Of a DNA stretch of 35,884 nt, positions 15,849 through 24,077 are shown one piece after another. A program made the position numbers and the translations under genes. Position 1 is the stretch's first letter, and each line of letters begins with the position of its first letter. The notes below the pieces were generated by a model. It made no database searches. It was not told the origin of the DNA and saw nothing but the letters and a program-made list of their open reading frames with translations. The stretch comes from Neisseria wadsworthii 9715 (GTDB lineage Bacteria > Pseudomonadota > Gammaproteobacteria > Burkholderiales > Neisseriaceae), in assembly GCF_000227765.1 (NCBI RefSeq), contig NZ_JH165159.1, forward strand, positions 1,071,637-1,107,520, given 5' to 3'.

Positions 15849-16280
15849 TTATTGCTGGATTTGGCAGCCGGTATCAGAGGGAACACCTGTAGCTGAAATA
15901 TCATTGGCGGAATTGCAGATAACCAAGATGTTGCTGTCATTCAGTTGCAGTACACGCTGCTCGTTGGCATTGGTATCTGGGATAGGGTTTGCCTGCAGGG
16001 TAAAGCTGTCGGCAGAAGGGGAGCCGTTGGCAAACTGGATAGTAAAGAAACGGTTGTCGTCTTCCAAATTATTGAAACCAACAAACGTGCGGTTTTGAAT
16101 GTAGTAACGCTCGAGCTGCTGGGCATTGTAGATTAAATCGGCACGCGCGTTTTCAATACGGGTGTCGCGGACGAATTTTTCGTAAGAAGGGTAGGCGATT
16201 GTGGCCAAAATGGCCAAGATTAACACGACTATCAGCATCTCGGCGAGAGTGAAGCCGTTTTGTTGGTTTTTGATATTCAT
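15849..16280 (-). CDS. Minor type IV pilin, PilE/ComE family
   Basis: This 143-residue prepilin has the leader MNIKNQQNG cut before FTLAEMLIVVLILAILATIAYPSYEKFVRDTRIENARADL. Glu5 is present. The segment YNAQQLERYYIQNRTF is typical of minor pilins of the PilE/ComE group found with pili in other proteobacteria. Two Cys near the C-terminus (VICN and GCQIQQ) may form a disulphide. It precedes comP and is probably co-transcribed with it. I cannot assign it to PilV or PilX of pathogenic Neisseria, and its role in piliation or DNA uptake is unknown. Confidence 0.82.
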   Translation of the reverse strand: MNIKNQQNGFTLAEMLIVVLILAILATIAYPSYEKFVRDTRIENARADLIYNAQQLERYYIQNRTFVGFNNLEDDNRFFTIQFANGSPSADSFTLQANPIPDTNANEQRVLQLNDSNILVICNSANDISATGVPSDTGCQIQQ

Positions 16281-16300
16281 AGTATTTTTTATATGTCAGT

Positions 16301-16313
16301 AAAACTGAGTTTT
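16301..16313. repeat. Palindrome upstream of the minor pilin
   Basis: AAAACT, one base, AGTTTT, about 20 bp upstream of the pilin ATG. A very similar 17-bp palindrome overlaps the pbpG stop codon at 12668-12684. Confidence 0.4.
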
Positions 16314-16359
16314 AGTTTTGCAGAAACTTATTTCCTTGCGGAAACTTCGTTTTCTTAAA

Positions 16360-16381
16360 TCATGAAAAAGTTTTTTCATGA
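16360..16381. repeat. Perfect 10-bp inverted repeat upstream of the minor pilin
   Basis: TCATGAAAAA and TTTTTCATGA are separated by 2 bp, about 80 bp upstream of the pilin start. It may be a terminator-like hairpin or an operator; no T-run beyond the arm. Confidence 0.5.
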
Positions 16382-16578
16382 GTCCCGTATTTTCTTGTAT
16401 TGGAAAATATTTTGGATTATAGCCCTATTCCTGCTTTAAGAGGAGTGTAATCAACTTGATACGTGAAAATATTTGTTTTGCTGTGTTAGAACCGTTGCAA
16501 ACTTTTGGGCGTTGTGTAAAACAAGTATCGGATTGTTTTTATAAAACAAGGTATTGATGGAGCTGGGGAAATTTAAAC

Positions 16579-16607
16579 TTGGCGGTATGTATGGTATGCA
16601 GTACACT
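16579..16607 (+). promoter_or_regulatory. Candidate promoter of macA-macB
   Basis: TTGGCG, 17 bp, TACACT, each box matching four of six consensus bases. The -10 ends 37 bp before the macA ATG. Confidence 0.4.
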
Positions 16608-16644
16608 TTGTTGCAATTTAAACATATATTTAGAGTATCTATAA

Positions 16645-17823
16645 ATGAGAAAAGCCATCAAATGGATTGGGGGTGTATTGGTGCTGGCTGTGATTGCTTA
16701 TGCCGGCTGGCAATATATGAAACCGGAGCAGAAGCCTGTTTATATCACGGAAGCAGTAAAGCGCAGTAGGCTCAGCCAAACGGTTTCGGCGACGGGCGAG
16801 TTATCTTCTTCACATTTGGTTGAGGTGGGCGCGCAGGCGACAGGCCAGATTAAAAAGCTCTATGTCAAACTTGGCCAGCAAATAAAAAAAGGCGATTTGA
16901 TTGCCGAAATTGATTCAACTTCGCAGCGTAACGAACTTAACACACTCAAAGCCAAACTGGAAACTTATCAGGCGCAGCTGGCTTCTGCCAAAATTTCTTT
17001 AAATTCAGCTGAGAAAAAATATAAACGGGAAAAAGCGCTGTGGGCGGAAAATGCTACTTCAAAAGAAGAGTTAGAGCATGCACAAGATGCGCTGGCGGAA
17101 TCAAAAGCCAAAATTACCGAATTGCAATCAACCATCAAGCAAACACAAATTTCTATCAACACAGCGGAAGCTGACCTCGGTTATACCCGTATTATCGCGC
17201 CTATGGATGGCACGGTTGTTGCCCTGCCTGTTGAAGAGGGGCAAACCATTAATGCGGCCCAAAGTTCGCCAACTATTATCCAGCTTGCTGATTTGGGCAC
17301 TATGCTGAATAAAATGCAGATTGGTGAAGGCGACATTACCAAAGTGAAAAGCGGCCAGAAAATTCAGTTTACCATTCTTTCTGAGCCGGATTCGCCGATC
17401 GAGGCTACGCTTGAGAGTATAGATCCTGCCTTAACCACTATGTCGAATAGCACCGGCAATACCAGCATCAGCGCGGATAACAGCAGCTCGGCCATCTATT
17501 ATTACGCACGTGCTTTGGTGCCTAATCCCGAGGGTAAACTTTCGATTGGCATGACCACGCAGAATACGGTATTCGTTACCAGCCGTGAAAACGTTTTGAT
17601 TGTTCCGGCTTTAACGGTAAAAAGACGCGAAGGTAAGTCTTACGTTCAAGTTCTGGATGCAGAGGGTTATGCCCATGAAAAAGAAATTCAGACAGGCCTC
17701 AAAAACAGTTCGTCAGTTGAAGTTATTTCGGGTTTGAAAGAGGGCGATAAAGTGGTGGTGTCTGAAGCTAGCGGTGATGAGTGGCGGAATGATGAACGGA
17801 GCCGTAGGGGTGAACCGTTGTAA
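16645..17823 (+). CDS. macA: Periplasmic adaptor subunit MacA
   Basis: This 392-residue membrane fusion protein links MacB to an outer-membrane channel. An N-terminal membrane anchor (about residues 5-22) leads to a lipoyl/barrel-sandwich part, a coiled-coil hairpin (about 95-175, with LKAKLETYQAQLASAKISL and ALAESKAKITELQSTI) and a beta-barrel domain with IIAPMDGTVVALPVEEGQTI. The spacing to macB is 18 bp. Family members work with MacB to export macrolides, peptides or outer-membrane components. An 11-bp DUS lies inside the gene at 17687-17697. Confidence 0.92.
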   Translation: MRKAIKWIGGVLVLAVIAYAGWQYMKPEQKPVYITEAVKRSRLSQTVSATGELSSSHLVEVGAQATGQIKKLYVKLGQQIKKGDLIAEIDSTSQRNELNTLKAKLETYQAQLASAKISLNSAEKKYKREKALWAENATSKEELEHAQDALAESKAKITELQSTIKQTQISINTAEADLGYTRIIAPMDGTVVALPVEEGQTINAAQSSPTIIQLADLGTMLNKMQIGEGDITKVKSGQKIQFTILSEPDSPIEATLESIDPALTTMSNSTGNTSISADNSSSAIYYYARALVPNPEGKLSIGMTTQNTVFVTSRENVLIVPALTVKRREGKSYVQVLDAEGYAHEKEIQTGLKNSSSVEVISGLKEGDKVVVSEASGDEWRNDERSRRGEPL

Positions 17824-17841
17824 ACCGTGCGGAGAAGCCAG

Positions 17842-19782
17842 ATGAGTTTAATCGAATGTAAAAATATCAACCGCTGTTTTGGTTCGGGCGCCAATCGCGT
17901 GCATGTGTTGAAAGACATCAACCTGAAAATTGAAAAAGGCGACTTTGTAGCGATTATCGGCCAATCTGGTTCGGGCAAATCTACTTTGATGAATATTCTA
18001 GGCTGCTTGGATACACCCAGCTCCGGTTCATATGTGGTGGACGGCGTTGAAACGGCCAAAATGGAAGCTGATGAGCTGGCAGGGCTGCGCCGCAAGCGGT
18101 TTGGGTTTATTTTTCAACGTTACAATCTTTTGAATGCGTTGAGCGCGCGCGATAATGTGGCTTTGCCGGCGGTTTATGCCGGCTTGCCGCATAAAGAGCG
18201 TTACAATAGAGCGAATGCTTTGTTACACCGGCTGGGCTTGGAAGACAAAGAAGAAAATAAGCCAAGCGAACTATCAGGCGGCCAGCAGCAGCGTGTGAGC
18301 ATTGCGAGGGCTTTGATGAACGGCGGTGAGATTTTGCTGGCCGATGAGCCGACCGGCGCGCTGGATTCCAAAAGCGGCGAAAATGTGATGGAGATCATCC
18401 GCCAACTGCACGGCGAAGGCCATACCATTATCATGGTTACACACGATCCGAATATCGCCGCACTGGCCAACCGTGTGATTGAAATTAAAGACGGCTATAT
18501 TATTTCAGATATAAGCAAAAACAGCGAAGTAGCTCCCGGCTCGGTAGAAACCCTGCCTGAAAACCGCTCATGGCTGTTTCGCAAAGACCAATTGCTCGAA
18601 TCGTTCAGGATGTCGGTACAGGCGATTATGTCGCACAAAATGCGTTCGTTGTTGACCATGCTCGGTATTATCATCGGCATTGCCTCGGTGGTGTCGGTGG
18701 TGGCTTTGGGCAGGGGCACACAAACGAAAATTTTGGGAGATATTGCCTCAATCGGCACCAATACCATTAGCATTTACCCCGGCAAAGGATTTGGCGACCG
18801 CTTCAGCGGCAAGATTAAAACGCTTACCGTTGCTGATGCCGAAGTTATCGGCAGGCAGAGTTATGTGTCGAATGTCACGCCGATGACCGCTTCAAGCGGC
18901 ACGATCACTTACCGCAATGCTGATTTAACCGGTCAGCTTTACGGCGTGGGCAACCAGTATTTTGACGTGCGCGGTTTTAAGTTGGATAAAGGGCGCTTGT
19001 TTGACGAGCAAGACGTAAAAGACAATGCGCAGGTTGTGGTGATTGACCAGAATACTTTAAAAAAATTATTTCCTGAGGATGAAAATCCGCTGGGTAAAGT
19101 GATTTTGTTTAAAAAGCGGCCGCTTACGATTATCGGCACGGTAAAGGAAGAAAAAAATGCTTTCGGCGGCGATTCAGACAGCCTTCAGCTCTGGTCGCCT
19201 TACACCACCGTGATGAACCAGATTACAGGCGAGCGGCATATCAGCTCGCTCATCGTGAAAGTGGGCGACAATGCCAGCTCGCAGGCCGCGGAAAACGGCT
19301 TAACCGAGCTGCTGATTTCGCGCCACGGCACGGAAGACTTTTTCATGCGCAACAGCGACAGCATCAAGCAAACCGTAGAAAGCGCTACCGGCACGATGAC
19401 GTTGCTGATTTCCAGCATTGCGCTGATTTCGTTGGTGGTGGGCGGTATCGGTGTGATGAACATTATGCTGGTGTCGGTAACCGAGCGCACCAAAGAAATC
19501 GGCGTGCGTATGGCGATAGGCGCGCGGCAAGGCAATATTTTGCAGCAGTTTTTGATTGAGGCGGTATTAATCTGCCTGATCGGCGGGATGACCGGCATTG
19601 CGCTTTCGGTATTAATCGGTATGACTTTTAACCATTTCGTTACCGATTTTGCCATGACGTTTTCCGCCATGTCGGTTGTCGGTGCCGTAGCCTGCTCCAC
19701 CATTATCGGCGTAGTGTTCGGCTATATACCGGCTAACCGGGCATCCAAGCTCAACCCGATTGACGCATTGGCACATGATTGA
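17842..19782 (+). CDS. macB: Macrolide-type ABC exporter MacB
   Basis: This 646-residue fused ABC transporter has the ATPase at the N-terminus and the FtsX-like membrane part at the C-terminus. Walker A is GQSGSGKST (40-48), the signature LSGGQQQRVSIARAL lies near 145, and Walker B LLADEPTGALD follows. A first transmembrane helix lies near residue 275, then a large periplasmic domain, then three helices from about 520 (including VGGIGVMNIMLVSVTERTKEIGVRMAIGAR). The ATG at 17842 is preferred to a GTG five codons upstream because GGAG lies 7 bp before it. It follows macA directly. Confidence 0.94.
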   Translation: MSLIECKNINRCFGSGANRVHVLKDINLKIEKGDFVAIIGQSGSGKSTLMNILGCLDTPSSGSYVVDGVETAKMEADELAGLRRKRFGFIFQRYNLLNALSARDNVALPAVYAGLPHKERYNRANALLHRLGLEDKEENKPSELSGGQQQRVSIARALMNGGEILLADEPTGALDSKSGENVMEIIRQLHGEGHTIIMVTHDPNIAALANRVIEIKDGYIISDISKNSEVAPGSVETLPENRSWLFRKDQLLESFRMSVQAIMSHKMRSLLTMLGIIIGIASVVSVVALGRGTQTKILGDIASIGTNTISIYPGKGFGDRFSGKIKTLTVADAEVIGRQSYVSNVTPMTASSGTITYRNADLTGQLYGVGNQYFDVRGFKLDKGRLFDEQDVKDNAQVVVIDQNTLKKLFPEDENPLGKVILFKKRPLTIIGTVKEEKNAFGGDSDSLQLWSPYTTVMNQITGERHISSLIVKVGDNASSQAAENGLTELLISRHGTEDFFMRNSDSIKQTVESATGTMTLLISSIALISLVVGGIGVMNIMLVSVTERTKEIGVRMAIGARQGNILQQFLIEAVLICLIGGMTGIALSVLIGMTFNHFVTDFAMTFSAMSVVGAVACSTIIGVVFGYIPANRASKLNPIDALAHD

Positions 19783-19786
19783 CCAG

Positions 19787-19842
19787 TTTCAGACAGGCAT
19801 AGATAGCACAAGCTTTCCGTTAATCACAATGCCTGTCTGAAA
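19787..19842 (+). repeat. Inverted DUS pair between macB and the outer-membrane factor
   Basis: Two DUS copies in opposite orientation with 14-bp arms lie 28 bp apart, 4 bp past the macB stop. The large loop makes strong termination less certain, so the downstream lipoprotein gene may still be co-transcribed. Confidence 0.75.
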
Positions 19843-19861
19843 GCCTATGGAACATAAATTA

Positions 19862-21277
19862 ATGAAGCACACTCCTTTTTTTCAGACAGGCATCCGCTTT
19901 GCGGCTGTGTTGGTTATCAGCGCATGTGCTGCCGGCCCGAAAACCGATTCCGGCCTTACAATCGAATCTTCCGGTAGCATCATTTCCGCAGAGCAGGCCG
20001 CTGCCCGTTATCAAATTGACACCCAATGGTGGGCGGCTTATCAAAACGCCGGCCTGAATAAGCTTATCGAGCAAGCATTGGCAAATAATGCTGATTTGAA
20101 AAAAGCCGCCATCAATATGAACAAAGCGCTTTATCAGGCTAAAATTTCAGGTGCCGACCGCTTGCCAACTTTAGATGGTTCGCTAAGCGCAAGCACCCGA
20201 GAAAACCTCAAAACCGGTGAAAGTAGCCGAACATTCAGCAGCCAAGCCGGCTTGAGCTATGAAATCGATTTATGGCGTAAGCTGCAAGCACAAACCAATG
20301 CCAAAGTGAGCGAATATCAGGCAACGCGCTATGCTTTGGAAGCAGCCAGGCTTGCCTTAATTAACAATGTGGCCGACGCTTATTTCAATATCGCTTATCT
20401 GAATGAAGCCATCAGCTTGAGCGAGCAAACCCTAAAGCGTTACCAAGAAATTAAACGCATCGCCGCCGCGCAATATCGCGAAGGCAAGGTTTCCTCGGCC
20501 GATCCCCGCCAAAGCGAACAAACCTTGCTGGCAACCCAAAACAACTTAATCAGCCTGAAACGCGCGCGCGACACACAAGAACAAACCTTGCGCAATCTAT
20601 TGGATCTAAAGCCAAATGAAGCGATAGACATTGCTGCGGCCGACTATAAACTGAGCCATCCGATTAATGTCGATATGAACGTGCCGATTGCCACATTGGC
20701 CAACCGCCCCGATTTGCGCGCGGCAGAAGCCCGCCTGCAAGCCGCCGTGAGCCAAGTGGAAGCGCAAAAACGCAGTTGGTATCCCAGCGTTACTTTGGGC
20801 GCGACTTTAAGCACTGCGTCCGATAAGGCCAGAACCATGTTTAACGTACCGTTTTTGGGTGGCAATGTGAGCGTGAACCTGCCGTTTTTAAACTGGAAAA
20901 CCCTCAAATGGCAAAACAAAGCCGTACAAGCTGAATTTGATGGTGCCGCAGTTGACTTTGAAACTGCACTGACTACCGCGCTGAATGAAGTCAACACTTA
21001 TTATTTGGCCTATGAAAAAGCCCGCCAAACTTCAGCAAATGTGCAGCAGAAATATGAATTGGACAAAAAAAACAGCCGCTATCACCAATTGCGTTACCAG
21101 CATGGAAAAAACAGCCTGAAAGACTGGCTTGAAGCGCTTAACACCGAATACAGTTCCGCGCAGGATGTATTGAACCAGCGCTATGAAGTGCTGCGCTATG
21201 AAAATTTGATATTCAAGGCGATGGCGGGGCGTTATAGCAAGCAAGTTGCAGACAGTCCCAATGGCAGAAGAAGGTGA
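19862..21277 (+). CDS. Outer-membrane efflux lipoprotein (NodT/TolC family)
   Basis: This protein of 471 residues from Met at 19862 is an outer-membrane factor for tripartite efflux. A lipoprotein signal ends at VISAC (Cys22), fitting lipid-anchored members of the NodT group. Two repeats of an OEP domain with long helices (for example YHQLRYQHGKNSLKDWLEALN) match the family. The start at 19862 is preferred to the in-frame ATG at 19847 because GGAA lies 9 bp before it. It lies 80 bp after macB, so MacA, MacB and this protein probably form one exporter, unlike gonococcal MacAB, for which no dedicated factor is adjacent as far as I recall. A DUS lies at 19881-19892 in the signal-peptide coding region. 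Confidence 0.9.
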   Translation: MKHTPFFQTGIRFAAVLVISACAAGPKTDSGLTIESSGSIISAEQAAARYQIDTQWWAAYQNAGLNKLIEQALANNADLKKAAINMNKALYQAKISGADRLPTLDGSLSASTRENLKTGESSRTFSSQAGLSYEIDLWRKLQAQTNAKVSEYQATRYALEAARLALINNVADAYFNIAYLNEAISLSEQTLKRYQEIKRIAAAQYREGKVSSADPRQSEQTLLATQNNLISLKRARDTQEQTLRNLLDLKPNEAIDIAAADYKLSHPINVDMNVPIATLANRPDLRAAEARLQAAVSQVEAQKRSWYPSVTLGATLSTASDKARTMFNVPFLGGNVSVNLPFLNWKTLKWQNKAVQAEFDGAAVDFETALTTALNEVNTYYLAYEKARQTSANVQQKYELDKKNSRYHQLRYQHGKNSLKDWLEALNTEYSSAQDVLNQRYEVLRYENLIFKAMAGRYSKQVADSPNGRRR

Positions 21278-21328
21278 GATAACGCAGCTATAAAAGAAAC
21301 TAAAGTATCTAAAAAATAGAGGAAAATA

Positions 21329-22528
21329 ATGCAGAACTACATTACCCCGAATTTTTCTTTCGCACCCGTAATCCCCGAACGTGCTTCGGGCAGCCGCGTT
21401 TGGGATACCGAAGGGCGGGAATATATTGATTTGGCGGGCGGGATTGCGGTAAACGCACTCGGCCATTGCCATCCTGATTTGGTGGAAGCGCTCACGCAGC
21501 AAGCGCAGAAAATGTGGCATGTTTCCAATATTTACACCACGCGTGCTGCACAAGAGTTGGCACAAAAACTGGTTGAACAAACGTTTGCGGAAAAAGTATT
21601 TTTCTGCAATTCAGGTGCCGAGGCCAATGAAGCCGCGCTGAAGCTGGCGCGTAAATACGCGCGCGATCACTTCGGTGCGGAAAAAAACGAAATCATCGCC
21701 TGCGCAAATGCGTTTCACGGCCGTACGCTGTTTACAGTGAGTGTGGGCGGGCAGCCGAAATACAGTCAGGATTTTGCGCCGCTTCCTGCGGGCATCAATC
21801 ATGTGCCGTTCAACGACGTTGCTGCACTGAAAGCCGCAATAAGCGATAAAACCTGCGCCGTGATTATCGAGCCGATACAAGGTGAAAGCGGTGTGTTGCC
21901 TGCCACGGCAGAATACCTGCAAGTCGCGCGCCGTTTGTGCGACGAGCACAAGGCCTGCCTGATTTTTGACGAAGTTCAGACAGGCATGGGGCGAACGGGC
22001 AAATTGTTTGCCTATGAACACAGTGGCGTGCAGCCCGACATCATGACTTCAGCCAAAGCATTGGGTTGCGGTTTCCCCATAGGCGCTATGCTGACTACCG
22101 AAAAAATCGCATCCAGCTTCGGCCCCGGCTCACACGGCACCACCTTTGGCGGCAACCCGCTTGCTTGTGCAGTGGGCTCAAGAGCGTTTGACATCATCAA
22201 CATGTCGAAAACACTGGCACATGTAAACCGGCAGGGCGAGAAATTAAAGCAAATGCTGACGGAATTAGGTGAAGAAAACGGCGTATTCCAAACCGTGCGC
22301 GGTGAAGGCTTGCTGATAGGCTGTGTATTGGCAGACGACTATGCCGGTAAAGCAGGCGAGATTAACGCTCTGGCTTTAGCACATGGATTGATGATTTTGG
22401 TGGCAGGCCCGAACGTCTTGCGCTTGGCACCGAGTCTGCTGATTACAGATGAAGAAATTGAAGAGGGCGTAGCCAAGCTGCGTTCGGCTTTGCAAGAGTG
22501 GTTGCAGGTTTGCGGCAAAAACGGCTAA
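21329..22528 (+). CDS. argD: Acetylornithine aminotransferase
   Basis: This 399-residue class III PLP-dependent aminotransferase converts N-acetylglutamate semialdehyde to N-acetylornithine in arginine synthesis, and often also acts in lysine synthesis as DapC. FDEVQTGMGRTG contains the cofactor-binding Asp and Gln. The PLP lysine is in TSAKALGCGFPIGAM. FFCNSGAEANEAALK and AFHGRT are further family motifs. A strong Shine-Dalgarno (GAGGAAA) precedes the ATG. A DUS at 21975-21986 encodes part of the FDEVQTGM motif. It follows the outer-membrane factor by 51 bp. Confidence 0.95.
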   Translation: MQNYITPNFSFAPVIPERASGSRVWDTEGREYIDLAGGIAVNALGHCHPDLVEALTQQAQKMWHVSNIYTTRAAQELAQKLVEQTFAEKVFFCNSGAEANEAALKLARKYARDHFGAEKNEIIACANAFHGRTLFTVSVGGQPKYSQDFAPLPAGINHVPFNDVAALKAAISDKTCAVIIEPIQGESGVLPATAEYLQVARRLCDEHKACLIFDEVQTGMGRTGKLFAYEHSGVQPDIMTSAKALGCGFPIGAMLTTEKIASSFGPGSHGTTFGGNPLACAVGSRAFDIINMSKTLAHVNRQGEKLKQMLTELGEENGVFQTVRGEGLLIGCVLADDYAGKAGEINALALAHGLMILVAGPNVLRLAPSLLITDEEIEEGVAKLRSALQEWLQVCGKNG

Positions 22529-22546
22529 GGCCATGCTGAAATGAAA

Positions 22547-22583
22547 AAATGCCTGTCTGAAAAAATTGTTCAGACAGGCATTT
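22547..22583. terminator. DUS-pair terminator between argD and the TPM gene
   Basis: Perfect 15-bp arms with a 7-base loop, 18 bp past the argD stop and ending 1 bp from the next convergent stop. It can serve both strands. Confidence 0.85.
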
Positions 22584-22584
22584 G

Positions 22585-23094
22585 CTATTTCAATACCACA
22601 TCATTCGGTAATTCATCCACGGATTCTTGCGGACATTGAGGAAAATGTTCGGTAAGCACGGCGGTAACGTCTTTCAGGCCGCGTTCTAAGCCGGCTACAA
22701 ATTCATCGCGTTTGAAATGCATCAGCATATTTTGGCAAACTTCCTGCCATTGCTGCGCGCCTACTTTTGCTGCGATGCCCCGGTCTGCTACGATTTCCAC
22801 TGCGTGGTCGGCAAACGAAATATAAACGAGTACGCCGGTGTTCAATTCGGTATCCCACACGTTTAGCTCTCCAAACCATTGGCGCGCGCGCGTGCGGGTG
22901 TTCAAGCCGTTTAATATGGCGGCCGAAGGGTAGCGGGATTCAATAACAAATCGAACCTGGCCTTGATGGTTTTTTTCAGACAGGCCTATGTTTTCGCTGA
23001 TGCGTTTTAAATCCTGAGTTGGGAAATAACGTTCGACACGTTGGCGTGGGTGCAGCCAGTGCTGCCACAAACGTTTGAATCTGTTTTGTTTCAT
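22585..23094 (-). CDS. TPM-domain protein
   Basis: This 169-residue protein carries a TPM (DUF477) domain, with GQVRFVIESRYPS, the acidic INTGVLVYISFADHAVEIVADRGIAAKV-type core, and no clear signal peptide. Its ATG overlaps the TAA of the upstream TPM gene by one base, so the two are translationally coupled. The third gene in the unit is lemA. The molecular role of such LemA/TPM clusters is not settled. An AGGCC-type DUS lies inside at 22975-22985. Confidence 0.85.
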   Translation of the reverse strand: MKQNRFKRLWQHWLHPRQRVERYFPTQDLKRISENIGLSEKNHQGQVRFVIESRYPSAAILNGLNTRTRARQWFGELNVWDTELNTGVLVYISFADHAVEIVADRGIAAKVGAQQWQEVCQNMLMHFKRDEFVAGLERGLKDVTAVLTEHFPQCPQESVDELPNDVVLK

Positions 23095-23996
23095 TACCAG
23101 CCTCCTGATGCGCCGCCGCCGCCGAAATTGCCGCCGCCACCGCTAAAACCACCACCGCCGAAGCCGCCGCCTCCACCAAAGCTGCCACCACTCCAGCCGC
23201 CCCCGCCGAAACCGCCGCCAAAGCCGCCACCTCTACCACCACCGCCTGAAATAAAAGCTGTGGAGCCGATAAGGAAAGATAAGACAGCTCCCGCAAGCGC
23301 TGCAATGATTGCGATGATTGGGCCCCAACCGAACAACATGCTGGCACCGAACATGACACCGCCGGTGAGCAGGCTGCCAACCGTGCGCCCGAAAATGGCT
23401 TTCAAAAAACCGCCGGCAAAAAAGGGAAGGATCAGCAGCAAAATAAAGCTTTCACCAAAATCTTCGCCGCTGTTTTGGTTAGGATGTGCCGCTTCAGGCA
23501 ATTGTTCGCCGGCGATTAGTTTTTCCAGTTGTGCCGTGGCTGCAAAAATACCTTGATCTACCTGACCGTTTCGCAGGTGAGGGCGCAAAACATCCTCTAG
23601 AATACGCTTGGCATATACATCGGGAATTGCACCTTCCAAGCCTCTTCCTACAGCAAGATGGGTTTTGCGTTCATCCCGCACCAGAAGCAGCAACACGCCG
23701 TCGCTGATGTTTGCCCTACCGATTTTCCATTGCTCCATCACACGGGCGGAGTAATCGAATGGTGTTTCCGGAGCAATGGCGGGCACGGTAAGGATTACAA
23801 TCTGGCTGCCTTTTTCACGGCTGTATTGCAGCAAGTGCTGATTCAGCTCTTCACGCGCCTGCGGCTGCATTATGTACGCAGTATCCATCACGGGCGCGGT
23901 AAGCGGCGGCACGCTTGCCAGCTCGGCGGCAAACAGCCAGACGCTGCACAGCATCATGGCCAAAAATGCACCCAAGCGTTGCGTTAGAGATAACAT
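23094..23996 (-). CDS. TPM-domain membrane protein with Gly-rich tail (YgcG-like)
   Basis: This 300-residue protein has a signal peptide ending near LFAAELAS, then a TPM domain (about residues 33-160, with SRVMEQWKIGRANISDGVLLLLVRDERKTHLAVGRGLEG-type features) and two hydrophobic helices (about 185-250). It ends in a Gly/Ser-rich tail of about 50 residues rich in GGGGF repeats. This is the YgcG family layout. It lies between lemA and a second TPM gene. The tail may be exposed at the cell surface or periplasm. Function in bacteria is unclear. Confidence 0.86.
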   Translation of the reverse strand: MLSLTQRLGAFLAMMLCSVWLFAAELASVPPLTAPVMDTAYIMQPQAREELNQHLLQYSREKGSQIVILTVPAIAPETPFDYSARVMEQWKIGRANISDGVLLLLVRDERKTHLAVGRGLEGAIPDVYAKRILEDVLRPHLRNGQVDQGIFAATAQLEKLIAGEQLPEAAHPNQNSGEDFGESFILLLILPFFAGGFLKAIFGRTVGSLLTGGVMFGASMLFGWGPIIAIIAALAGAVLSFLIGSTAFISGGGGRGGGFGGGFGGGGWSGGSFGGGGGFGGGGFSGGGGNFGGGGASGGW

Positions 23997-24027
23997 GGCT
24001 TTCCTTTTTGCATTGGCTTTCGGGTGG

Positions 24028-24039
24028 TGCCTGTCTGAA
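24028..24039 (+). repeat. Single DUS between lemA and ygcG-like gene
   Basis: One TG-wadDUS copy in the 81-bp gap. Confidence 0.85.
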
Positions 24040-24077
24040 AAATCAAGTAGTCAGGCGGGTACGTTCAGCCGCTCTGT

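Larger units (their letters stand above)
16281..16644. other. 364-bp gap between the minor pilin and macA
   Basis: On the pilin side lie several inverted repeats (16301-16313, 16331-16344, 16360-16381). A 9-bp near-repeat GC(A/G)GAAACTT occurs twice about 18 bp apart. On the macA side lies a candidate promoter (16579-16607). A short frame after AGGAG at 16441 is not considered a gene. Confidence 0.55.

Noticed and set aside
16441-16559. Short frame after AGGAG upstream of macA (TTG start at 16456)
   Set aside because: It has 33 codons, an uncommon start codon and no similarity I can recognise; kept as chance.
19200-19703. 167-codon minus-strand frame within macB
   Set aside because: Antisense to the conserved MacB membrane domain; no independent support.
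23041-23556. 171-codon Pro-rich plus-strand frame
   Set aside because: Antisense of the Gly-rich tail of the YgcG-like protein; Pro repeats arise from GGC/GGT codons read in reverse.
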